Source: Tolypeutes matacus (lineage: Eukaryota; Chordata; Mammalia; Cingulata; Chlamyphoridae). From it: DNA of 64,000 nt. The stretch lies in the NCBI GenBank assembly GCA_026826555.1, contig JAKSZT010053764.1:18423533-18487532 (forward strand). The letters are read 5' to 3'. Positions 50,890 through 63,119 of this stretch are shown here, one piece after another. The translations under genes and the position numbers were made by a program. The notes under the pieces were generated by a model. The model was not told the DNA's origin, searched no databases, and worked only from the letters and a program-made list of their open reading frames with translations. The first letter of the stretch is position 1, and every line of letters begins with the position of its first letter.

Positions 50890-52440
50890 TTGGGTTTGTT
50901 TTGCTCTTATTTGTCTAATTTCTTCAGGGAGGAACTTAGAATATTATTTTGAGATCTCTCCTCTTTTCTTGCCAAGTTTTGGAAGTTTTCCATCATTATT
51001 TCTTCAAATACTGTTTCAATCCACTCTCTTTTTCCTCTCCTTCTTGGATTCCAATGTTACAAATGTTGGTTTTGTGATTGTCCCTGAGTCTTTGTTCAGT
51101 TTTTTTTTAATTTCATCAATTTTCTCTCTGTTGTTGAAAGTGGGTAAATCAATTATTCTGTCCTCAAGTTCAATAATACTGTCTTCTGTAATCTCCACTC
51201 TACTGTTGAACCTATCCAGTAAGTTTATATTTCAATTATTGTATTTTTTTAAAGATTTATTTTATTTATTCCCCACCCCACCCACATTGTTTGGCTCACT
51301 GTCTGTGTCCATTCACTGTGTACTCTCTGTGTCTGCTTGTCTTCTCTTTAGGAGGCATCAGGAACTGAACCCAGGACCTCCCACGTGGGAGAGTGGTGTT
51401 CAATCACTTGAGACACCTTTGTTGTCTCTCTCATTATGTTTCCTCTTTGTGTCTCCTTTGTTGCATCATCTTGTTGCGTCAGCTTGCTGCACCAGCCCAT
51501 CGCACCAGCTTATTGTCTTGCTTGTCTTCTCCAGGAGGCACCAGGAACCAAACCTGGGACCTCCCATGTGGTAGGTGGGAGCCCAATCACTTAAGCCACA
51601 TCCACTTCCCTAATTATTGTATTTTTAAGTTCTTTAATTTCCATGTTGTTCTTTTATTTATAACTTCTTTTCTGTGGTTTTATATTGTTTCAAGAGAATT
51701 TGTAATTGCCTATTGAAGCATTTTTCTGATAGCTGCTTTAAAATCCTTATTATATAATTTCAACATCTGATTAGTCTTGGTGTTGGTATTAGTTTACTCT
51801 TTTTTTAAAATTCAAGTGTGGTTTACCTAGTTATTGGTATGACAGTGGTTTTTATTGTATCCTGGACATTTTGGCTATCATATTAATAGGCAATGGGTCC
51901 TATTTAAATCTTTATTTTACCAGCTAATAACCTATTTAGCTTTAGCAAGCAAATCTTGGCCTACTCTTATGGATTGTGGTTCCAATAACTATTTAATTTT
52001 CAGAGCTTTTGTAGTGCAATTTTTGTCTGCTTGGTCTATCTTGTGCCACTGGGGCTCCCAAAGGTCACTGTTAGTTGCTGCTTGAGGAGACAGAAAAAGT
52101 TTCCCAGGCCAGAATTCCTAGTGCCTCTAGATTGAGAAAGAGAGTCTCTGGCCCACAGAGAAAAAGAGCACTTTTCAGGCCAGGCAGCTTGTTGTGGCAA
52201 AACCATCTTTGCTTTTGCTACCTAGCCACCTGATTTTCTAAGTGAATGGCATGAACCTCAAACAAAGTGGGGTTTTTACACAAGAATTTGCTCTGAGTTA
52301 CTCAAGCCAGGAACCTGGGGCTCATTCTTCCCTCTGTGTCAACCAGAAGTTATTACCAAGAATCAAGAAAGCTTAAATTTTGGTGGCCCTCTCTTGCAGA
52401 AGCCCTTTATATGATCCTGTAATCTAAATGTGTTCACAGG
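50890..52440 (-). mobile_element. Old L1 fragment (antisense), ORF1 and upstream
   Basis: T-rich plus strand with antisense L1 phrases: 'ttattttgagatctctcctc', 'catcattatttcttcaaata', 'gattccaatgttacaaatgt'. The minus strand carries a short coiled-coil-like frame (51016-51198) with IIELEDRIIDLPTFNNREK, consistent with an ORF1-type coiled coil. A dimeric DAS-SINE sits at 51249-51611. The plus-strand 229-codon open frame here is not a gene. Confidence 0.6.
51249..51611 (-). mobile_element. Dimeric DAS-SINE
   Basis: Two tRNA-like DAS units in tandem on the minus strand. In sense, the first head starts near 51611 with 'gggaagtggatgtggcttaa' and has B box GGTTTGGTTCC (rc of 51544-51554). The second unit has B box GGTTCAGTTCC (rc of 51361-51371). 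The tail in sense is 'gggaataaataaaataaatc' and poly(A). Between the heads lies 'cagcaagctgacgcaac', the DAS body. The perfect 15-bp target duplication aattattgtattttt (51234-51248 and 51612-51626) proves that the dimer inserted as one unit. Confidence 0.93.
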
Positions 52441-53404
52441 GTCACATATCTTTGTAAAATTTGTACAAGTAGTATATTTTAACTTCAGTTAGTTATGATT
52501 ATGACTTTTCCTATTCTGATTTCTTCCATCACATTGTCACAGACATTTTTGGAATATGGCCGAGAGGGTACTGAGTTAGAGAATCTTTTAGTTTGGATTT
52601 ACAGGGATATACTTATGTTGTTCACAGAGACTCCGGTATATAGTTAACTTATTCCTACTCAGTCCTGCATAGGTGTGACTTCTAAGAAAGTTCCTAAAAC
52701 CCACTATGCTGACTCACCCAGCTTCACGACATAAAGGTTCAGGGCTAGTGGTTGTCTTGCAATATGAGCATAATCTATGTCACTGAGAGGTATTGAATAA
52801 GGAGGGAAAACAATATTTTAAACTTAGGGAACTAAAAGCTAGACTGTGGGCAATTCTTCCAACTATCAGACATGTAATATTATAAGTACAGCATTTAGGG
52901 CACAATGGGAAATAGAAGTTATCTCCTGCCACTCAATAATGCAGCATATACAATTATAAATAATCCATATTTTTATTTATGGAAATTGCATGAAATAGAA
53001 TTTAGCAGAATTTTTATATGTAAATCACAATTCTCTACCACAAATATCAAGTACATCTATGTATGAAGTTACATGTTTTTGTATTCTGACACTCAATAGC
53101 AAAAACAAAAAAAATTGACTAACCATGCTAGAAGAAAGATTGAATTATCTTTTTATCCTTTATTTAGAAAACATTCTTACAAAACCATTGCCATATGAAA
53201 GGCGGTATCAAAGAGTTTACAGCCAAAACCAAGCAGTTAATTGATTAAAAATAGTATGTTATTATTTTTTTTTTATTTTGTAATGTTTATAGTATTTGGC
53301 AGCTTTTTAAATTTGTAATTTGTTATGGTTTCTCTTCTCATTCTAAAGAAATACTTTTGAATCTAATGTGGTGTGAGTAATTTTGTATTTTTTTCTTAAA
53401 GATG
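52441..53404. other. No gene or repeat recognised
   Basis: AT-rich. Contains a poly(T) run at about 53262-53275. Confidence 0.4.
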
Positions 53405-53590
53405 ATTTCATAAAACCTGGATCCAATCCTACTTTCTTTCCACTTTCAAACCTACATCCAATCTATCTAAAAATCCTGTTATTTACCACCTCTAAAATAT
53501 ATCAAATCTATCTACTTCTCTCCACCTTCACTGGCACCACTATTGGTGACTACTCTCACCTCTTATCTGGACAATGGCAATAGCTTCTCT

Positions 53591-55265
53591 TTCCTGGGCA
53601 GAAATGTTAATTTAGTATAATCAAATCTATTGCTTTTCCTAAAATTTTTAAAAGACTTTACTATCTTGCTTTAAAAGATCTTCTCCATTCCAAGGCTTAA
53701 AGAAAAAGCTCTTAATTTTTCTTCTGATATTTTTGTCAATTTTTTTATACTTATATCTTTGGCCAACTAACCAGGATAACTAATCAGGAATGTAATATTG
53801 CTTTTTTCATTTGGATCTTATTCCTCCTTAGATTTATTTGTGATAAATTATATCTATTATTGTACTTATGAGTGGGATTTTTCCCATTCCAATTTCTAAT
53901 TGCATAATGTTAGTAGAAAGAAAAGTTATTAATTTTGTGTCCAGTCAGCCATGTTTACAAATTTTCTTATTATATCTAATGGATTTTAGCAGAATATTAT
54001 GGATTTCTAAGTACATACTCAACAACTGCAAAATAAAGATAGTTTTATATTTTTATTTCCCATATTTCAACTGCTTCTTTTATTTTTTTAAGCTTTATCA
54101 TGTTAGAATCAACAAAGTAGTGTTGAATAATAGTGGTAATACAAGGAATCCCTATCTTATTACTAATTTTAATAAAAATGGCTTTGAAGTTCACTGTTTA
54201 ATATAATGTATTTGTTGGGTTTAGGTAGAGATCTTTTAAACTTTCATTTAGGTAGTTTCCTTTTTTGCCCCTAGCTGAGAATTAATTGCTATAAATTCAC
54301 CATATAAAACCATAAGTTATGATAAACACTGTCATGAGGTTGTCCTCTAGCCCAGCAGATCTTTTTTTTTTTTTTCCTTCGTGATAAAGAATTCAATTAT
54401 TTATTAGATATAAAGAGACGTTGACATTATCTGTAAATTCTTTTTTTTTAAACAAATCAATTTTATTGACACATATCATCAAAGCATACAATTCATCCAA
54501 AGTGCACAATCAACGATATTCGGCACAATCACATAGTTGTGCATTCATCACCTCAGTCATCATTGGAGCATTTTCATTATATCATTATTATCATTAATAA
54601 TAAACAAAAAACAAACAAGCAAGAAAATCCATTACCTCTCGATCTCTCTATGCTTCCCCTGCTATCCACTGCTCCCATTTCTGGCCCAGCAGTTCTTAAC
54701 CCAGACATTTGGCAGTGTCTACGGATATTTTTGGTCATCACAACTAAAGGAGGGTGCTATTGGCAGCTAGGGGGTAGAGGCCAGGGATACTGCTAAATGT
54801 CTTACAATGGATAGACAGCTTCCTGCAACAAGGAACGATTGGCGATTGAATTTTATCAAATGCCTCTTCTGACAATCTTTGACAGAATTGCATGAAATAG
54901 AACTATCAGAGTTTTTACAAGTAGATCACATTTTCTTCTGTAATGTTGGTGTGTTGTATTATCTTGATAGATATCTTCATTTTAAAAGTAAAATGAATCT
55001 GCAGCATTTTTTTTTAATTATTATTATTTACCTTTATCAGGTTTTATATTAAGTCTTTTGCAACTTTATTCAGAAGCTTTTCCTGTTTTTCTACAGACTA
55101 GAATTGGTGGACTAACAATGAATATATTCATTGATGTTTAGAAAGCATCTCTAAAACCATCTTTGCTTGGTGTTTCTCTTAAATTATCAATCTTTAAACT
55201 TTCTGACTTGTTCTAGAATAATTAACTTTCTGAGCCAGTTTTGGTCATTTCTTTTTTTTCACTAG
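53591..55265 (-). mobile_element. Antisense L1 block inserted in L2
   Basis: T-rich plus strand. 'gtggtaatacaaggaatccc' and 'taatggattttagcagaat' are antisense ORF2-like. At 54452-54640 'caaatcaattttattgacac', 'tacaattcatccaaagtgca' and 'catagttgtgcattcatcac' form an antisense L1 3' end beginning with a T run. At least two L1 pieces may be combined here. Confidence 0.6.
54685..54840 (+). mobile_element. MER5B-like hAT-Charlie element
   Basis: 'cagcagttcttaacccagac', 'atttggcagtgtctacggat', 'ttttggtcatcacaactaaa', 'gggtagaggccagggatact', 'gctaaatgtcttacaatgg': the MER5B order, with the right terminal repeat lost. Confidence 0.75.
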
Positions 55266-55720
55266 CCTTTTGATTAGTCTTTCCTCTTTCAATTTATATT
55301 CTAGCGGTCAAACCAATATTTTTAAAACATAAATTAAATCATGTCACTGCTCTGCTTTGAGTAAAACTCTTTGTGCTCAATAAATACAATAAAATTTGAA
55401 TTTTTTCTGTGGCTTACAAGGCCCCTAATGATCTGTCTTGCACATTACAAACCTTTCTTGTGCCACTCTTTCCTTTACCACTTCATTTTAGCCACACTGA
55501 TATACTGACAATTTCTCAAATATAGGAATCCTTTCCTCAGGGTCCATTTTACAGGCACTTTTCCTCCTTTGCCTGGAGAGTTTTTCATCCCCTGTACACT
55601 TTCCAAGGACTGCTCCCTTTCTTGCTTTAGAACTCAGTTTTTAAATTAGCCACTTTAGAGATAGTCCCTGATCATGCTGTCTAAATAGATGTGCCCTTCC
55701 CCCTGCCCAACCCCAACATT

Positions 55721-57620
55721 AACCAAAGAAGGCAAAGATTTTCTCTTTCTGGTGGCCACAAAAGCTGAGATAGTTCTCAGCAGCCACTCAAAATATATTT
55801 TCCTCTCAAGAGAAAACACATAAAGATATTATTAGGTTGGTCACTAAAAGAATTATACCCCTCTTACTTTGGAAAAAGCAAATGGTATTAGATCCCAAAG
55901 GTTATAACAGAATCTTAAATTAATTTCCTAAAGATAATTTCTGTCACAGAGAACTTCTCAATTCCTTTTGATTCTCTAGAGGCAAACATTTGTATGGATT
56001 GCACACAAGTGCCAGGAATATTTTAGGAATGCAGCCATATAAAAATTAATATGTATTCAAGAACACTAATGTTAAGAAAGGGGGGGAAGGAGAATTTTTT
56101 CATTGCGGTATTGACTATTTAAAAAAAAAAAAAATTTAGTCTCTCCAAATGGCTTGCTAAAAAATACTATTTGGCAAGATATTTCACAATCTGGCTTATG
56201 TTGCCTGTTGTAATTTTACTAAGCCCAGAATTTTAACAGTTTTGAACATATTCCCAAATATCTTTAATGATAGATTCAACTTTTAAAAAATCAGTCAATA
56301 AGGGACACATGTAGCAAAACTGGGCCACTAAAGGAATGCCGAAAATTGCATGAAGAAAACTCACCATATGAGCAAATGAAGAAATAAACTTATGTCATTA
56401 CTAATGAGGTAAGAAAATTACTTTGAAAAGGATTTCATTTACCAATTTTGAAATGAAAGTATTATCAAATACATTGAATGCCCCTTTCTCCCAAGCATTT
56501 TAAAATTTGAAAATGGATCCCATCCTGGATGTCAAATTTCTAAGTCAAATGTCAAGACCTGAATAAATAAGTGTCTACAAGATAGGTCAGTTCAGGAGTC
56601 ATACTTATGGATATGCATTATAAGTGTGGACAGCTCCTGTTAGGATCTGCCTAGTAAACACTAATGATTAAAGGTTTTACAGGTATGAGTGGTCAAGACT
56701 AGCTCTAGATTCCTTTTACTATCATCTCAGATCAGGCAATACTTTGGCTTTTAAAATGATGAAATTAGATATTCATTGAACTTCAGAAGAGGAAGAGCCA
56801 TTCTGCAGCAGATGCTCTCCCGCTAACTCAGAATCATTCATGGGATTTGTCAATTTGTTCTTCCAAAAATATCAAGTAAGATGAGAAGAAAGCAAATGTT
56901 TTTGCTATCAAGACATAGACATTTGGTCAGAGCAATAAAATAGCCGCAAACGCCAAAAAATAATAAAGAAAATGTGGAATGAGTAACTTCCAAAGTTATG
57001 GAAATAATTTGACTGTGTCTTGCTACATGATAAAAATTGACATGATTCCTAAGTACTCACAGATGGAAGTACTACACTAACAACTTGTTAGAGCAGAGTC
57101 ATGATTAGAGGCTTTATTATATTCATGGTGTAGCCAGGAATTTTTTTTTCTGTTTCAAAACAACTATATTTGTATATAAAATGTATATGCGTGTGGCTAA
57201 TTTTCTAATGGGAGTGATGAGTTTGCTTTAAGCCAGTACAAACTGTCTTATAGCACATGTTACATATTTAAAAGATGGCTAAATTTGGCTTCAGGTGTAG
57301 TTCATAAATATAACAGTTTATATTTTGCTAATAATTAACTGGTCCATACTATAGGGCTGAAACTCACTCTTTTTTTAGTTTAATTAACATTCTACATCAA
57401 TTAGACATTCACAAACTGCTTCTACCACACAAAGTAACCCTTGTTTTCTTTGGCTAAAAATGGGAATTAGTAAAATTATGGAAGATATGAATAGAAACCC
57501 CACAAAATACAGATTTAATTTTTCCTTATATGCAACTTAATCAGTAAGCAAGTAGTATGATGAAATGGTTCAGATAGGATTGGAGAAGCTAGGTAGAAAA
57601 AGGGGGAATGCATTGTGATG
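55721..57620. other. No gene or repeat recognised
   Basis: About 1.9 kb of AT-rich sequence with no open frame over 60 codons of interest. With 18.2-21.2 kb it is the longest unassigned stretch. Confidence 0.4.
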
Positions 57621-57624
57621 AAAA

Positions 57625-57835
57625 ATGTATGTCTTTTACAGTCCCGCTGATTTGGGTTTGTATCATTGTTCCCTAATTGTGAGCTCTGTAGCAGGTTTCT
57701 CAATCAATTTGAGCTTCAGTTTGCTGCTTTGTAAAATTAGAACAATAGAACTTCAGAGGGTTAAGGTGAGAGTTAAGTGAAATAACTAGGACAATGCTAG
57801 CACACTATGGCATACATGGTAGACATTCAGTCAAG
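57625..57835 (+). mobile_element. MIR SINE
   Basis: 'cccgctgatttgggtttgta', 'caatttgagcttcagtttgc', 'ctgctttgtaaaattagaac', 'gacaatgctagcacactatg' follow sense MIR. Confidence 0.65.
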
Positions 57836-57837
57836 GA

Positions 57838-58235
57838 GAGGTATTTGAGTGCCTTCTGCCTGCCAGGTGATTTTTATATGTTATTTCATTTAAACCTCAC
57901 AAATTTGGTTCCCCATCATTGCTGTACATTGGAATCATTGGAGAGTCTTAAAAATAATGATGCCTACCTCCTATCCCCAGACATTCTGAGGTGTCACCTG
58001 TACTTTGGGAGTTTAAAAAGATCCCCAGTTGATTCTAACATGAAGCAAAGTTTAGGAACCACTTCCTTACAAAAATACAGTGAGCTAAGTATTAACATAC
58101 CCATTTTAGAGTTTAAAAAAAACAACAACAGAGTTGGGGCATTGATTTACTCAAAATCACATGGCTAATGTTTGGCAGATCTGGGCCTTGAACATAAGCT
58201 CTCTGACTCTAAAGTCTGGGCTATAACCACTACAC
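57838..58235 (-). mobile_element. MIR SINE (antisense) split by a MER5 element
   Basis: The left part (57838-57902) has 'tatttcatttaaacctcac'. The right part (58065-58235) has 'acatacccattttagagttt', 'tactcaaaatcacatggcta', 'ctaaagtctgggctataacc', 'actacac'. The MIR end is itself the target of the next hAT element. Confidence 0.78.
57903..58064 (+). mobile_element. MER5-type hAT-Charlie element
   Basis: 'attggaatcattggagagtc', 'cctatccccagacattctga', 'cagttgattctaacatgaag', 'tttaggaaccac'. The 8-bp target duplication cctcacaa (57895-57902) and ccttacaa (58065-58072) matches at 7 of 8. Confidence 0.82.
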
Positions 58236-59619
58236 CAGTGGCTCTCAATGTGGGGTCTGCAAAACCCTTGGAGTCCCCAAGACTTTTTCAGGGGGTCTGT
58301 GAGTTCAAACCTATTTTCATAATGACACAGACATTATTTACCACTTTCACTATATTGACATTTGCATCATGGAGCAAAAGCAGTGGTGAGTAAACTGTTG
58401 TCACTTAGGCCACATGAAGGCAATTATACCATCTATACTAGTAGCAGTTGTATTCTTCCTCACCTCTCACTTGCATTAAGAGCAATGCAGTATCACTTAA
58501 GCATGTCCGTGATGAAACAGTGAAATGTATTAATTTTGTTAAATGTCGACCCTTGAGTACCAAGTCTTTCTAATATTTTGTATGACAAAACAAGGAATAC
58601 ACATAAAGCACTTCTGCTGCATACTAATGTACAATGGTTGTCTCGAGGAAAAGCACTTGTGTAAATGTTCGAGTTGCAAGCTGATCTAACAACTTTGTTG
58701 TGCTAGAAAAACTTTGGCCAATCAAATGAGTATTTCCCAGAAATTTTCTCAAAAAAAATAAATGAAATGAACCAGTTATATCAAGGAAAAGAAAGGACAG
58801 ACTTGTCAATATAAAAATTTGAACTTTCTAGTGAAAATTAGAATTTTGGAAAACATATCTACCACTGCAAGCTTGAACTCTTACTCATACTTAAAGGCTT
58901 TTCTCATGAGATTGGTAATCCTTTTAACTGTCGTGATATTTTGTATAATAAAATGTATCAGTGTTTGGGAGATCAGCATAACACATTTAATCAGTATTTT
59001 ACTAATGACCAATGTGTGCTGTGATAAACTCATGCATGGGTAAAAAGATCCATTCAAAGTGCTTGTTAGACCAATGGATTTTAATGTAATAAAGTACTAA
59101 AAGTTCATATGGTTTCAGATTACACATGCAACTAACCATTAAGAAATTGCACTTATTGAGTTTGGTGTAGTATCAAAGAAAAATATCCACAATTATCTTG
59201 TAAGGCTAAGAAACTACTCCTCCCTTTTCCAACTACGTGTCTGTTTGAGGCTGGATTTCTTCATATACTTCAGTCCAAAAAACATATTGCAATAAATTGA
59301 ATGCAAAAGTGGTTAAGAGAATCCAGCTGTGTTCTATTAAGACAGACATTAAAGAAATTTGCAAAAATATAAAAAATGCCACTCATCTCACTAATTGTTT
59401 TGTAAAAGATAGTTATTTTTCATAAAATGTGTTCTTTATGTTAACATGGGGTTTTAGTATTTTTAATGGATTAATACATTTTTTAAAATTTCTTAATTTC
59501 AATTTCTAATGTGGTAAATAATGATAGATACAACTCATGTAAACAAAGGCTTTTTGGAGTGCTGAACAATATTTGAGAATGTAAAGGAGTCCTAAGACCA
59601 AAATGTTCGAGAACCGTTA
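58236..59619 (+). mobile_element. hAT-Charlie element, about 1.4 kb
   Basis: Starts CAGTGGCTCTCAATG. Typical interior of a Charlie element: 'tcagggggtctgtgagttca', 'gcaataaattgaatgcaaaa', 'agacagacattaaagaaat', 'gatagatacaactcatgtaa'. Ends 'aaggagtcctaagaccaaaa' then gttcgagaacc. Candidate 8-bp target repeats cactacac (58228-58235) and cactaaat (59620-59627) match at 6 of 8. No intact transposase frame; internally deleted relative to an autonomous element. Confidence 0.78.
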
Positions 59620-59627
59620 CACTAAAT

Positions 59628-60345
59628 AGTGGTTCTCAAACTAGGGTCTGTGGACCTCTCGGGGCCTACAGTTGTGTTTCAAGAGACCTTTAGTTCACCA
59701 CAAGAATTTTAAAATGTGGTGCTTATATGAAATAACAAAATAATGTAGTCATATCTGGATCATCTGGATATCATCCTTACACTGCCAGATGGTTCAGAGT
59801 CAATGGTTATGTTTGTGTTTGTCAGCTTGTTCACAAGTCCAATAGAGCCATCTTAATTTTTATGGGTGAATGAGAAAAGAACAGAGGCAATCACAGTGTC
59901 AATAATAAATTCATACCAAATAACATTGTACATACAAATGTATTGTACTAGTTTTGATCGAGAAAAATGGGAAAATCGAAGTGTCACCCACAGTGATATC
60001 AACATCCCACTCGAGAACCTGCACTACACAGAACATATAGTGCTGTGCTCGTGTCAGAAGTGGCAATTTAGTAAGAAAAATAGCATCATGTGGTGCATTA
60101 GTGGAATGTAATTAATATAAATTTTATTGACTATGTAGTTTTGTTTGTGATCAGTTAGCAAATTTGTTTTAATTTTAAAATTATAAAAATGTTATAAGCA
60201 TGAGTATTTTATACTTAGTCTTACATTTGAACATACTTAACTAGCATGATAATACAATTAAATCTAACACTGGGTGTCTGTGAGAAGATTTTTGCTTTAA
60301 ATGCGCCATATATATCTCCTTTGAGAAACATTTCCCTATAGTATG
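59628..60345 (+). mobile_element. Second hAT-like element, adjoining the first
   Basis: Begins agtggttctcaaactagggt, 'ctgtggacctctcggggcct', directly after the target repeat of the previous element. A possible inverse end is 'cctttgagaaacatttccc' at about 60318-60336. An open frame of 81 codons (59866-60111) has no recognisable transposase motif. Confidence 0.5.
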
Positions 60346-60454
60346 TTGCAGGAATAATGATAAAAATTTTAAGCATATCAAATGGTTTTTGCTAACAACA
60401 AATCTGTCTTTTCATTAAAGTGTGATTCTTTATTCTAAATCTTAAAACAATATT

Positions 60455-61010
60455 GTATTTTTTCAGTTTATGGAAGTAATAAATATCCATTGTAGAAAAT
60501 TTGAAAAAAGACAGAAAAGCAAAAGAAAAAAAGTAAAATTACCCACCCAAAGACAACCATTGTCAATTTTTGAGTACATTCTTTTAAATTTGTTAATGCA
60601 TATGTATTTTAAAAATAGTATCACATTGTACATACTGTTTGTAATCTGTATGCCAGCCCTTTCAATGTTATCATTTATTGTTTCAATTATCAATCAATAA
60701 ATATTCCTTGAACACTCTCAAGTAGGAGTGGTGAGGGAGTATATTGAAATATCATTCTGAAGCGTGTTTTAACAATTCATCAAAATTTTTTAAAATGTTC
60801 CTATGCACTGAGTAAAGCAATTACATTTCTTGTAATTTATCTCAAGGAAATAATCAGAGCTGTGTGCAAAGATTTAGATACAAGAGTACCTACATAGCAC
60901 TATATATTATAGTAAAAAATAGGAACGACCAACAGAACTAACAATAGAGCAGTGCTTAAATAATTATAGTTTGCTCATACATTAAATAAAATAGAAGTCA
61001 AAGAAATAGC
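60455..61010 (+). mobile_element. Ancient LINE-like fragments, family unknown
   Basis: 'gtagaaaatttgaaaaaaga', 'caaagacaaccattgtcaat', then 'ctcaaggaaataatcagagc', 'gtgtgcaaagatttagatac', 'ataggaacgaccaacagaac'. Familiar from an old dispersed family also seen at 27395-27570. I cannot name it. Confidence 0.4.
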
Positions 61011-61345
61011 CAATAATAGAATATTGCTTAAATAAAGCAAGATGCTTCTGTAGTGGACATTATGATGTATCACCCCAATCCACCTTCAGAACTGAAGGAT
61101 TTATTGTCCCAACTACTGGGAGTACTGCTTCCTGACAACCATCAGCTGTTAGCCCTGTCCAAGAATTGCCCTTTGCTAAAGAGATGAAGGTACTTCTCCA
61201 AAGTTCTGTTGGGGGTGGGGTATAAGTACCATGTATTCAATGGCTGGTTGATGTCAGCTCCCTGTCAGCCAAGACATTTGTTGAGATTGCTTCACTGCCC
61301 AATTTCTCCTGTATGCAATCCTTCACTTCTCCCACGGATCTTTGT
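61011..61345. other. No gene or repeat recognised
   Basis: Short stretch with a G-rich patch at about 61210-61221. No coding signal. Confidence 0.4.
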
Positions 61346-62930
61346 CCTCAAAACACTTCTTTTTAATCTTTATTTTTAAAGATGCTTTAGATTACATAAA
61401 TGTTACATAGAAAATATAGGGGATTCCCATATACCCCACCCCTCTCCACCCCACACTTTCCTCCATTAACAGTATCTTTTGTTAGCATGGTACATTTGTT
61501 ACAATTGGTGAACAACTATTGAAGCATTACTACTAAGCACGGTCTATAGTTTACATTATGGTTTATACTTTGCACCACACAATTTTATAGGTTTTGACAA
61601 AATGTATATTGGCCTGTATCCATCATTGCAATATCATGCACAACAATTCCAATGTCCCAAAATGCCCCATGTTATACTGATTCTTCCTTCTCCCTCCCCT
61701 CAGAACCTCTGGTGACCACTGTCTTTGTATCAATGTTACAAGTTCTTCCATTACTAGAATAATAGTGTTTACTTAGTCCATAGTTGCATTCCTCCTTTAT
61801 GTTTGTTCCTCTATCTTGAGGAGTTTGGGATGGCAATGCCCACTGTGCTTCCAGTTGAGAGGGGGCTTAGAACCCATGGGATAGATGAATGGAACTGTCT
61901 TGCTTGCAATTGTAGATACTCTGTTTTTGGGGATAAGTATTGTCAACCATCATCCTTTTGTTAATTGTCCTGGGTGACTCCAATGAACTGGAAAGTAGGT
62001 TTTGGCTGCAACTCTGCTGAGATTCAGGGCTCCCCCAGCATAGGAACAGCCAGAAGAAGTAGGTCTCTGGGACATATATTTAATGGGTATAATGCTAATT
62101 ATAGGTTCAAATAAATGGGGCAGAAGAACCGTATGTAGGAAAATTATAAATGAATCTAACTCTGATACATTGGGGGAGATGAGTTATCATATATTCCAAG
62201 GTAAGGCCAACCAATGGGGTGCTGATTTCCTGGAGTTGTCTGCCATGCCTTTGGCATCTGGATGTCTCTGGAGCCATCAGGAGCACCCCTGCTTGAGGCA
62301 CTGTTTACTGTGGCAGTCAGTGAGATCCTCATGAGACATGCATAAGCATAACCTCTGAAATGACCTCCCAACTCACTTTGAAATCTCTTAGCCATGAAAA
62401 CTCATTTGTATGTAATATTTCTTCCTTTTGGTCTAGGTCTTTTTCCAAATACATCATTAGTTGGCACTTGGTATTAATCCCTTGGTGCCAGGGAGGCTCA
62501 TCCCTGGGAGTCATGTCCCACATCGGGGGGGAAGATAGTGAATTTATATGCTGAGTTTGGCTTAGAGAGAGGCCATATTTGATCAACAAGGAGGCTTTCA
62601 GGAGGGAACTTGTAGGCAATATATATTACTAGGCTAAGTTTCAATTTCACAAGAACAAGGGTCATAAGGACAAGCATCAATATCAAAGGCCTGGTGTATT
62701 GGTCTGTCCTCCTTTGCTAGGCAATTCTAATGTGCTCTAAAGATTCTTGCCACTCTATGAGAGAATGTAGCAGGACTCCCCAGGATGGGAATTCAATATT
62801 CCATTGGTTATTCTTTGGGTCTCCACCCACCAAGACAACACCCCATGACCACATGAACACATTCATATTCCATAGAGGCATGCCCCAGGTGTACCCCTCC
62901 CCATACATCCCCCCCGCTGATACCCTAGAC
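61346..62930 (-). mobile_element. Copy B of the L1-tailed retroposon
   Basis: The longest copy, antisense. The tail side (61346-61400) in sense is 'gtaatctaaagcatctttaa' then aataaa and A-rich. The interior matches copy A along its whole length ('gggacatgactcccagggat', 'aagccaaactcagcatataa'). It extends about 60 bp further 5' than copy A, to 'gcatgccc' at 62878-62885, and possibly beyond to about 63000. Open frames of 60-96 codons on both strands are not shared with copy A, so non-coding. Confidence 0.78.
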
Positions 62931-62999
62931 CATTGAGCCTCCTCTGCCATAGTTGCAACCCTTCTGCAATGCAAAACCTCCCCCAAAACAAAGCCAGTA

Positions 63000-63058
63000 A
63001 AATAAAATAAAATAAAATTTAAAGTAATTTTTTTTTTTTTGCATTGTGCCTTTCATCA
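63000..63058. repeat. (TAAAA)n and poly(T)
   Basis: About four taaaa units, then 'tttaaagtaa' and a run of about 12 T. Confidence 0.8.
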
Positions 63059-63119
63059 CTGTAAGACCTGTAGTATTTTATGTATATTGACAATTTCTTC
63101 TGTGTGTTCCCCCAGTGTC

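Larger units (their letters stand above)
53405..55720 (+). mobile_element. L2 LINE, split into two parts
   Basis: The first part (53405-53590) reads 'ttctctccaccttcactggc', 'ctcttatctggacaatggca'. The second part (about 55270-55720) resumes with 'aaacataaattaaatcatgt', 'cttacaaggcccctaatgat', 'gtgccactctttcctttacc', 'gccactttagagatagtccc'. In the L2 consensus order these adjoin, so the 1.7 kb between them was inserted. Confidence 0.75.

Noticed and set aside
50885..51574. Plus-strand open frame of 229 codons, the longest in the window
   Set aside because: It runs across antisense L1 and the antisense dimeric DAS-SINE. It is hydrophobic because the strand is T-rich, and it has no known domain.
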